A DNA stretch of 64,000 bases, taken from contig NZ_BMOQ01000003.1 in assembly GCF_014647155.1 (NCBI RefSeq), forward strand, positions 124,001 to 188,000. Direction: 5' to 3'. Source of the DNA: Halarchaeum nitratireducens (lineage in GTDB: Archaea > Halobacteriota > Halobacteria > Halobacteriales > Halobacteriaceae). A program made the translations under genes and the position numbers. The notes under the pieces are model-generated. The model saw only the letters and a program-made list of their open reading frames with translations. It ran no database searches and had not been told where the DNA came from. Positions 33,817 through 40,530 of the stretch are shown here, one piece after another. Each line of letters starts with the position of its first letter. The first letter of the stretch is position 1.

Positions 33817-34602
33817 TCACTCTAACAGCACGCCGCCGTCGACCGGCAGCGAGACGCCGTTGACGTAGCTCGCGCGATCGCTCGTGAGGAACGCGATCAC
33901 GTCGCCGAGCTCGCGGGGGTCGCCGACCCGTTCTTGGGGGATCCCCGACCCCCACGCTTCGATCCCCTCTTCGTAGTCCGCGTAGTCGCCGCGCTCGACG
34001 CCCTCTTCGACGAGCGAGCCGATCCGCGGCGTCTCGAACGTCCCGGGGAGGACGGCGTTCGCGCGCACGTCCGGCGCGAGCTCCACCGCGAGCGTCTCGA
34101 CGAGCCCGATGACGCCGCGTCGAACGGCGTTCGAGAGGACGAGTCCCTCGATCGGCCGCTCGACCGTGGTGGACGTGATCGCCGTCACGGTGCCGGCGTC
34201 GCTCGCGGCGAGGTGCGGATGCGCGGCGTTCACGGCGCGGACGACGCTCATCACGAGCAGGTCGTAGGCGTCGTACCAGTCGCTCTCGCCGGTGTCGAGG
34301 AACGGTCTGGACGGCGGTCCACCGGCCGAACAGACGAGGTGATCGAGGCCGTCGAAGGACCCGACGGTCGCGTCGACGAGCGCCTCGATGTCGTCGGGGT
34401 CCGTGATGTCGGCGCTGACGCCCTCGACGTCGCCGACCGCCTCCTCGCGGACGTCCGCGATTGCCGATTCGAGTCGATCCTCGTCGCGCCCGCAGAGTAC
34501 GACGTTCGCACCGTCCGCCGCCAGCGCGGTCGCGGACGCCTTGCCGAGGCCGCTCGTGCTCGCGGTCACGAGCGCCGTCTCGCCGTCGTGATCGAATCCC
34601 AT
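33817..34602 (-). CDS. Short-chain dehydrogenase/reductase lacking the YxxxK pair
   Basis: This 261-residue Rossmann protein has the dinucleotide-binding motif ALVTASTSGLGKASATALA, the N-(S)AG equivalent HLVCSAGGPP, and the C-terminal YVNGVSLPVDGG. Where YxxxK is expected, the sequence reads VLSNAVRRGVIG, so Tyr and Lys appear replaced by Ser and Arg. It belongs to a divergent SDR group seen in haloarchaea and bacilli. Either it uses other residues or it is not a classical oxidoreductase. The ATG (MGFDHDGETAL) was preferred to an ATG nine codons upstream. Confidence 0.85.
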   Translation of the reverse strand: MGFDHDGETALVTASTSGLGKASATALAADGANVVLCGRDEDRLESAIADVREEAVGDVEGVSADITDPDDIEALVDATVGSFDGLDHLVCSAGGPPSRPFLDTGESDWYDAYDLLVMSVVRAVNAAHPHLAASDAGTVTAITSTTVERPIEGLVLSNAVRRGVIGLVETLAVELAPDVRANAVLPGTFETPRIGSLVEEGVERGDYADYEEGIEAWGSGIPQERVGDPRELGDVIAFLTSDRASYVNGVSLPVDGGVLLE

Positions 34603-34787
34603 GTCCGTCCGATCGGCGTCCCGACACAAAAACGGTTCTCACGAGTCTCGACGGCCCGTTTCTCCGAAACGTTTGACTCCGTGTGGGCCGTCACCGATCC
34701 CGTGAGCGTTACGTCAGGGGGCTATTCGTGGGCGCGCTCGGGAGCGACCGCCCCGACTCGCCCCGACCGGCGAACGCGGGGGCGAGC

Positions 34788-36893
34788 GTGACCGTCGGCT
34801 TCGAGGCGACCGACCGCGGACTCCGGATCGACGATCGCATCGAGTCCGTGACGTACGAGATCGGTCTCGACGCCGACTCGATCGAGCCCGCGGAGACGGA
34901 GCCGTTCCGCGTCCCGTTGACCCGCGCCGTCGACGTCACGACGAGCGAGCTCGTCTTCCCGACCCTCCCCGAGGTCTTCGCGTATCGCGGCGACGAGGTC
35001 GCGTTCGACGTGACGCCCGGCGGGCGCGCCGAGGCGGACGCCGGGACGTACGAGCTCGACGTCTCCGCCGTCCGCCTCAAACTGTACGTCCGCGTCGTGG
35101 ACTCCCCGGTCACCGTCGACGCCCGCGGCGACGAGACGGTCGTCGACTTCGGCGCGCCGACGCCCGTCCGCATCGGCGTCCGCTCGCTCCACGAGCACCC
35201 CGCGGGGACGGTGACGATCGACGACACGCCCCGCTCTCTGATGCGCGCCGTCTCGACGTTCGGCTCCGCGCTGAAGACGACGAGCCCCGAGCGGTCCTTC
35301 CCGACGATGCGGGGTCACCCACCCACGATCGAACGCGGCGAGCGCTTCGAGGCCCCCGACCACCTCGAACCGCCCGAGACCGACGTCCGGATCGAAGTCC
35401 CGGCGCGCTACGACGCCGTCTACGCCGTCTCGTCGCTCGCCTACTATCTCGGCGCGACGGTCGTCCCGGGCTCGACGCCGCGACTCGTCGCGGGCGATCG
35501 GGCGTTCGACTTCCCGTACGACGACCTCTCGCGCTCCGCGAACGCCGTCCTGCGCCACTGCTTCGTGCTCGACTGCGTCGTCCGGACCGAGGGGATTTAC
35601 CCCATCGACCTCGCGGAGCGCGCGACCGTCCTCGATCGGGTCGACCTCGATCCCGCCACGCTATACGACCGCCCGCTCGCGGACCGGACCGCCGCGTACC
35701 TCGACGTCCCCCTCGACGTCACCGAGGACGTCTTCGCGTGGCACCTCACGGTCGACGTCGAACCGTCGGTCGAGCGCGCCCCGCTTCTCTCCTACCTCGT
35801 CAACGACCTCCCGTTCGTCCGCTCGCCAGTCCCCGACGCCGCCGCGGCCGACACGCCCGACCCGACGGCCGTCTCCGAGTTCTTCCGCTCCGCCGACACC
35901 GACGCGTTCGTCCGTTCGACGCGCGCCGATGACGTGGGGGGCGACGAGACGGCCGATCGACCGGCGGACGCGGGCGGTCGCGTCGTTTCGCCCGTCGACG
36001 CCGAGACCGTCGGGCACGCGTGGGTCGGCGACGACTACCCCCGCGGCGCCTCGAAACCCACGATCGAGTCGTACCGTCGCCAGCTCGACCGGCGAGTCGA
36101 GGAGGACACCGTCATCGACGTCACCGTCGTCTGCAACGATCCCGAGATGCGCGAGGAAGCCGCCGACCTCTACGGCTTCCGGGACATGATCGACTTCGAC
36201 ATCGAGACGTGCTTCGACCTCTCCGTCGCCGAGACGCGGGTGGCCCTCGAAACGGACACCGACTTCCTCCACTTCATCGGCCACATCACCGAGGACGGGA
36301 TCCGCTGCCGCGACGGCGTCCTCGACGCCCGCGGCCTCGACGCCGTCGGCGCCGACGCGTTCATCCTCAACGGGTGTCGCTCGTACGCCCAGGGGATGGC
36401 GCTCGTCGAGGCCGGCGCGCTCGGCGGCGTCGTCACCCTCGCGGATGTCTACGACCACGTGGCGACGACGGTCGGTCGGTCCGTCGCCCGCCTCCTCGAC
36501 GCCGGGTTCGACCTCTACGGTGCGCTCCACGTCGCCACCGAGAGCGTCGCCGCCGACTCACACTACACCATCGTCGGAAACGGCGGCGTCACGCTCTGTC
36601 AGTACCCGTTCGGGTGTCCGAAGGTAGCGGTCGTCAACACCGATGAGATTGGGTCTGAGACGCTTACTATCTCGATTCGTGACTATATTACTCGGGATCT
36701 TGGACCTGGTGTATTTACCACACCATTCCTCCCGGACTCCTCCGCTCGTCACCTTTCTAGTCCTGCCGACCACTACTTCGAAATTCCTCATGAACAGTTC
36801 GACGAGATCCTCTCTTCTGGCCGATCCCCTATGTTGGTCGATGGTAAACTTCGGTGGAGTGATGAGATTGACGTATCAGCTCTTCGTGATTGA
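34788..36893 (+). CDS. CHAT-like caspase-fold protein
   Basis: This protein of about 701 residues has a beta-rich N-terminal half (MTVGFEATDRGLRIDDRIES; FGSALKTTSPERSFPTMRGH) and a C-terminal domain with a CHAT/caspase-like dyad. The candidate His is near 499 in DFLHFIGHITEDG and the Cys near 530 in AFILNGCRSYAQGMALVE. GGVVTLADVYDHVATTVGRS follows. Similar proteins occur across haloarchaea; whether they are proteases is untested. The start is a GTG where family similarity seems to begin; the frame is open to a GTG at 34683. From about 36640 the gene becomes much less GC-rich, yet the family's ending (MLVDGKLRWS) is kept. Confidence 0.75.
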   Translation: MTVGFEATDRGLRIDDRIESVTYEIGLDADSIEPAETEPFRVPLTRAVDVTTSELVFPTLPEVFAYRGDEVAFDVTPGGRAEADAGTYELDVSAVRLKLYVRVVDSPVTVDARGDETVVDFGAPTPVRIGVRSLHEHPAGTVTIDDTPRSLMRAVSTFGSALKTTSPERSFPTMRGHPPTIERGERFEAPDHLEPPETDVRIEVPARYDAVYAVSSLAYYLGATVVPGSTPRLVAGDRAFDFPYDDLSRSANAVLRHCFVLDCVVRTEGIYPIDLAERATVLDRVDLDPATLYDRPLADRTAAYLDVPLDVTEDVFAWHLTVDVEPSVERAPLLSYLVNDLPFVRSPVPDAAAADTPDPTAVSEFFRSADTDAFVRSTRADDVGGDETADRPADAGGRVVSPVDAETVGHAWVGDDYPRGASKPTIESYRRQLDRRVEEDTVIDVTVVCNDPEMREEAADLYGFRDMIDFDIETCFDLSVAETRVALETDTDFLHFIGHITEDGIRCRDGVLDARGLDAVGADAFILNGCRSYAQGMALVEAGALGGVVTLADVYDHVATTVGRSVARLLDAGFDLYGALHVATESVAADSHYTIVGNGGVTLCQYPFGCPKVAVVNTDEIGSETLTISIRDYITRDLGPGVFTTPFLPDSSARHLSSPADHYFEIPHEQFDEILSSGRSPMLVDGKLRWSDEIDVSALRD

Positions 36894-36965
36894 CCAAGTT
36901 AGTCTTCGTCGGGGGATACGACGACAGTACGTGATATGTAAAGGTCTCTGTACAGTCTTAGAGTT

Positions 36966-37100
36966 TCACGGTCCGATGACGTTCGTTCCCCACATCGCCG
37001 CCGAGTTACCGGCCTGGGAGAGCAGGAGCACGAGGGTGAACAGCGCGCCGATCTTTCGCGGGTTGTCCGCCAGGTACGCCGTGATGTCTTTCTCAGACAT
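36966..37100 (-). CDS. 44-residue membrane microprotein (DUF7503-like)
   Basis: The sequence encodes a 44-residue protein beginning MSEKDITAYLADNPRKIG, followed by a single membrane helix (ALFTLVLLLSQAGNSAAMWG) and the end TNVIGP. The same charged N-terminus followed by one helix is familiar from short haloarchaeal proteins (DUF7503-like). A TATA-like GATAAATT lies on the minus strand at 37129-37136, about 30 bases before the ATG. It converges on the CHAT-like gene. It is too short for normal gene finders, and its function is unknown. Confidence 0.7.
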   Translation of the reverse strand: MSEKDITAYLADNPRKIGALFTLVLLLSQAGNSAAMWGTNVIGP

Positions 37101-37253
37101 ACACGATTCGAGGACCGCCCCGTGCGAGAATTTATCTCATAGGTTATGGAATAAAATCAAAGCAATTTTCTAGAGATACTCGATGGCGTCGGCGCGGCGG
37201 CTGCTCGATCGATGCGGACAGAAAAAGGCGGGCCGTGCCCACTCGCGTCGGCG

Positions 37254-37709
37254 TTACTGTCCCCAGAAGTTCTCGCGGCTCCCCAGCCGTTCGCGGGCGG
37301 GGCTGGTGTCCTCCCCCTCCGTTTCGTCGGTCGCCGTCTCGTCCGCCCCCTCGGCGGCCTCGTCGCCGGTGTCGTCCGGGACTCGCTCGACGAGGTCGGC
37401 GCGCGCGTAGTTCGACTTCACGGTCGTAATCTGCACTTTCACGCGCGCGGGCGGGAGAACGCCGTCGACCATCACGATGAAGCCCGTCCCTTCGTGGCGG
37501 CCGACGCCGGCGCCCGACTCGTGCATGTCGTCGACCTCGACGACGATCTCTTCGCCCGGGACGACGGGTGCGGTCTTCAGGTCCTCGATCGGCTGATTGT
37601 ACTGTTGACACCAATCCATGCCGCCGCGATCACCGAGGTGCTGGCATCCCATGCCCGAGATGCGCTCTTGGAAGTTCGGACATTCGTCCGCGAGTGGACA
37701 CTCTGCCAT
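37254..37709 (-). CDS. TRAM-domain protein with N-terminal cysteine cluster
   Basis: This 151-residue protein has cysteines in an N-terminal cluster (MAECPLADECPNFQERISGM, GCQHLGDRGGMDWC) that could bind zinc or an Fe-S cluster. A TRAM domain follows (PGEEIVVEVDDMHESGAGVG and FIVMVDGVLPPARVKVQI), then an acidic tail ending RLGSRENFWGQ. TRAM domains bind tRNA or other RNA. It may be an RNA chaperone or part of an RNA-modifying assembly. The ATG at 37709 is directly before the cysteine cluster. A 153-base spacer separates its 3' end from the microprotein gene. Confidence 0.85.
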   Translation of the reverse strand: MAECPLADECPNFQERISGMGCQHLGDRGGMDWCQQYNQPIEDLKTAPVVPGEEIVVEVDDMHESGAGVGRHEGTGFIVMVDGVLPPARVKVQITTVKSNYARADLVERVPDDTGDEAAEGADETATDETEGEDTSPARERLGSRENFWGQ

Positions 37710-37775
37710 GCGGATAGCTAGTCCCGGCGAACGCAAAACGCTATCGGAGGATCGAACGCGCGAGCACCGGCCGTC

Positions 37776-38864
37776 TCACTGCTCTTCGGCGTCCGGGAGC
37801 GAGATGAGGTTCTCCCGTCCGATACGGAGCTTCTCCACTCGCCCCTCCTCCGCCATCGCCGAGAGCAGCTGTGAGACCTTCGCGTCCGACCACTTCGTCT
37901 CGCTGACGATGTCCCCCTGTTTCATCCGGCCGCCGTTCTCCCGTAGCAGTCGCTCGATGCGCTCCTCGTCGCTCAGCAACTCTTCCGGTTCCCCCTCCGC
38001 TGCGGCGCCGGCGGCGTCGTCTACTCCCGCGTCCGGGGCTCCCTCGGCTCCGTCGTCGTCGGCGTCGTCGGGAGCGGCCCGATCGGGTGGTGAGGGAGCC
38101 TCGTCGGGCTCCGCGGCGTCCGTCTCACGCCGATTTCGGACCTCGAGACTCCCGCGTCCGCCGAAGCCACGCCAGACGTACGCGCCGGCGACGCCGACGC
38201 CGAGCGCGAGCGCGACGAGTCCACCGACGAGGTACCACGGGAGACCGGCGTCCCGGACGAACACCATCTTCGGGCCGCCGTCCCCGAACGTCTGGGGCCC
38301 GCGCCAGGTGAGCGCCCCATCGGCGCGCTGTGCCGACGGCTGCCAGCTCTCGGCCCGGTAGCCGTCCGGCGGGTAGACGCGGAGCGTCTGCCCGGCGTTG
38401 AGGTCGCCGAGCCACCCCGATTCGAAGACGCCGTCGACCTCGACGCGGTCCTGGGTGACGTTCGCGAAGTTCGTCCACGTGAACGCGAGCGTCAGCGTCC
38501 CCACCGGGGCCCCGTCGCCGCGCTCGCTGACGTCGTGGCGCCGCGTCACGTCGCTGATCTCCATCGTCCGGTTCGTCCGGGCGGACGCGGTGTCGGCCGC
38601 CGCGCGAAACGGGGTCACCGACGGGCCGACGTCGCCGGCTTCGAAGTCGCTTGCGACCCGTTCGAACCCGTCGCGTTCCGCGGAGTCGTTGAGGACGTAC
38701 CGGACAGAGACGTGCCAACGGGCGTCACCGTCCGGCTGGACGTGTGCGCCGAGGACGACGTCCCCGCCGGTCGGGGCGCTGTCGCTCTGCGCGACGGCGA
38801 CCCCCGTGGGGACGGTGGCGGCGAGGAGGGCGACGGCGAGCACGAGGAGGGCGGCGTGCCGCAT
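37776..38864 (-). CDS. Membrane-anchored protein with C-terminal winged helix-turn-helix
   Basis: This 362-residue protein has a cleavable-type signal (MRHAALLVLAVALLAATVPT), then an extracellular beta-rich domain (WHVSVRYVLNDSAERDGFER). One membrane helix follows (WYLVGGLVALALGVGVAGAY), then a cytoplasmic acidic linker. It ends in a winged helix (LLSDEERIERLLRENGGRMK; IVSETKWSDAKVSQLLSAMA). The layout suggests a one-component surface sensor that binds DNA from the membrane. It is divergent from a pilin-like gene; a regulatory link is possible but unproven. Confidence 0.8.
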   Translation of the reverse strand: MRHAALLVLAVALLAATVPTGVAVAQSDSAPTGGDVVLGAHVQPDGDARWHVSVRYVLNDSAERDGFERVASDFEAGDVGPSVTPFRAAADTASARTNRTMEISDVTRRHDVSERGDGAPVGTLTLAFTWTNFANVTQDRVEVDGVFESGWLGDLNAGQTLRVYPPDGYRAESWQPSAQRADGALTWRGPQTFGDGGPKMVFVRDAGLPWYLVGGLVALALGVGVAGAYVWRGFGGRGSLEVRNRRETDAAEPDEAPSPPDRAAPDDADDDGAEGAPDAGVDDAAGAAAEGEPEELLSDEERIERLLRENGGRMKQGDIVSETKWSDAKVSQLLSAMAEEGRVEKLRIGRENLISLPDAEEQ

Positions 38865-38993
38865 GGTCAGTTTCGGGTGGAGGCCGCGGTGGCAAAACGC
38901 TTTCCATACCTTCAGATTGTCGTATACGCGCCCGCACTCGAAGAGAGAGCCGACCACGCGGGTTCTTTACGGAGTACGTCACGACGCCGCCCC

Positions 38994-39521
38994 GTGACAG
39001 CTCAGCCCCGCGGGATCGCCCCCGTCGTCGGGACGCTCCTCCTCCTCGCGTGTTGCGTCGTCGTTAGCGGCGTCGTCGCGGCGTCGCTCGCCGACACCGG
39101 TGCCGACATCGCGGCGCCGATACCCGCGGCGTTCGATCTCGCCGCGTCCGCGGACGGGACGATCGCGCTCACCTACCGGAGCGGACCCCCGCTGGACGTC
39201 GCGGCGCTCGGGATCACCGCGACCGTCGACGGTCACCCCCTCCGCTATCAGCCGTCCCCGCCGTTCGTCGGCCAGCGCGGGTTCGACGGCGCGCCGACCG
39301 GGCCGTTCAACGCCGCGAGCGACGCGACGTGGCACGCCGGCGAACGCGCGACGCTTCGGCTCGCCGGGACGAACGCACCGCAGATACACGCGGGCGATCG
39401 CCTCACGGTTCGACTCACTCGTGCGGGGCTCCCGATCGCCACCGTCAGAACGCGCGTCGAACCGGCTCAGTCGTCGTCCGGAACGCGCGCGAGCGTCGTA
39501 ATCGCCACGTCCGGCTTGTAG
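38994..39521 (+). CDS. Type IV pilin-like (archaellin/pilin N-terminal) protein
   Basis: This 175-residue protein starts at a GTG (MTAQPRGIAPVVGTLLLLA) and has one N-terminal hydrophobic helix preceded by Arg-Gly, as in haloarchaeal type IV pilins cut by the prepilin peptidase. The rest is a beta-rich surface domain (GTIALTYRSGPPLDVAALGI; GERATLRLAGTNAPQIHAGD). It could form a pilus or remain in the membrane. It ends 55 bases inside the convergent methyltransferase gene. Confidence 0.75.
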   Translation: MTAQPRGIAPVVGTLLLLACCVVVSGVVAASLADTGADIAAPIPAAFDLAASADGTIALTYRSGPPLDVAALGITATVDGHPLRYQPSPPFVGQRGFDGAPTGPFNAASDATWHAGERATLRLAGTNAPQIHAGDRLTVRLTRAGLPIATVRTRVEPAQSSSGTRASVVIATSGL

Positions 39522-40093
39522 GTCGGCCCCATCGTCCGGTGCTCGATGCGCTCGAAGCCGGCGTCGCGGAACATCCGGTCGGCCTCGGCCTCGTCGTAGA
39601 AGAGCATGATCGCGTCCGCGAGCTTCTGGAAGACGGTCGAGCGCGGATAGTTCGGCCCGACGACGAGGACGTCCCCGCCGGGCTTCACCACGCGGCGGAA
39701 CTCGCGGAGCGCCGCGACGGGGTTCGGCCAATACTCGATCGATCCCGACGACCACACAGCGTCGAAGCTGTCGTCTGCGAACGGGAGGCGCTCGGCGTCG
39801 CCGAACGTGAAGTCGACGCGGTCCGTTTTCCCGAACTTCGCCCACGCCTTCTCCAGTTGCCCCTCGCTCTGATCGAGCCCGTAGACGTGCTCCGTGTACT
39901 GGAGGAGTCCCTCGGTTCCGAACCCGGTGCCACAGCCGACGTCGAGTACGCGGTCGTCGGCGTCGAGCGCGAGCATCTCGAGGGCCTCCGCGCGCATCTC
40001 CTCGTTCCAGATGAACGGGTTGATGCGGTCGTACACCGTCGAGAGGTACCGGTAGAAGAGCCGGGCCCGTCCTTTGTCTTCGAGGACTCCCAT
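39467..40093 (-). CDS. SAM-dependent methyltransferase (quinone-biosynthesis type)
   Basis: This 208-residue class I methyltransferase has motif I VLDVGCGTGFGTEG near residue 49, motif II GLDQSEGQLEKAWAKFG, the post-motif segment FGDAERLPFADDSFDAVWSS near 97, and VKPGGDVLVVGPNYP. The N-terminal segment YRYLSTVYDRINPFIWNEEM is typical of methyltransferases acting on menaquinone or plastoquinone precursors. A role in menaquinone methylation is likely but not proven. The 3' end overlaps the convergent pilin-like gene by 55 bases. Confidence 0.88.
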   Translation of the reverse strand: MGVLEDKGRARLFYRYLSTVYDRINPFIWNEEMRAEALEMLALDADDRVLDVGCGTGFGTEGLLQYTEHVYGLDQSEGQLEKAWAKFGKTDRVDFTFGDAERLPFADDSFDAVWSSGSIEYWPNPVAALREFRRVVKPGGDVLVVGPNYPRSTVFQKLADAIMLFYDEAEADRMFRDAGFERIEHRTMGPTYKPDVAITTLARVPDDD

Positions 40094-40161
40094 CCCCGAC
40101 TCGTAACGCCGCGCGGAACATAAGTTCCCGTCTTTCGGACGCTCGTTCCTTTCGCAACTAC

Positions 40162-40169
40162 CTTATACG
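40162..40169 (+). promoter_or_regulatory. TATA element of the ATP synthase operon
   Basis: CTTATACG stands out 29-36 bases before the first operon ATG at 40198. The upstream TTTCGCAACTAC may serve as the BRE region. The transcript leader would be very short. No other comparable A/T-rich element lies before the operon. Confidence 0.6.
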
Positions 40170-40197
40170 CGTTCGTTCAATTCCCACCCGTTAGCCC

Positions 40198-40530
40198 ATG
40201 CCGAGGCCAGAGGTCTTAGAACGCATTCAGACGGCCGAGCAAGACGCCGACGACATCGTCGCCGACGCCGAGCAAGCCCGCGAGGAGCGCCTCGCCGAGG
40301 CCCGGCAACGGGCCGACGAGATCCGTCAAGAGGCCGAAGAACGCGCGACAGAGCTGAAAGAGGAGCGCCTCGCCGAGGCCCGCGAGCAGATCGAGGCCGA
40401 GCGCGAGCGAATCATCGAGGAGGGCGAAGCGGAGCGCGAACAGCTCCGCGCGACGGCCGACGCGAACACCGACGCGGCCGTCGAGTACGCCCTCGGCCAG
40501 TTCGAGGAGGCGGTAGATGCTCAGACCTGA
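40198..40530 (+). CDS. atpH: A-type ATP synthase subunit H
   Basis: This 110-residue protein is almost entirely a charged coiled coil of Glu/Arg/Ala heptads (ADDIVADAEQAREERLAEAR; EREQLRATADANTDAAVEYA). It matches the peripheral-stalk subunit H (AhaH) that pairs with subunit E and ties the catalytic head to subunit I. It is the first gene of the operon, and its end overlaps the start of atpI by 14 bases. Confidence 0.88.
   Translation: MPRPEVLERIQTAEQDADDIVADAEQAREERLAEARQRADEIRQEAEERATELKEERLAEAREQIEAERERIIEEGEAEREQLRATADANTDAAVEYALGQFEEAVDAQT

Noticed and set aside
34683-34788. Upstream GTG start for the CHAT-like gene
   Set aside because: The extra 35 residues are Arg/Pro-rich with no resemblance to the rest. 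Family-like sequence begins at the GTG at 34788, though the upstream start cannot be excluded.
36894-37173. Plus-strand frame continuing past the CHAT-like gene
   Set aside because: It is another frame with no start signal, and it crosses the antisense of the microprotein gene, which has the better promoter and composition.
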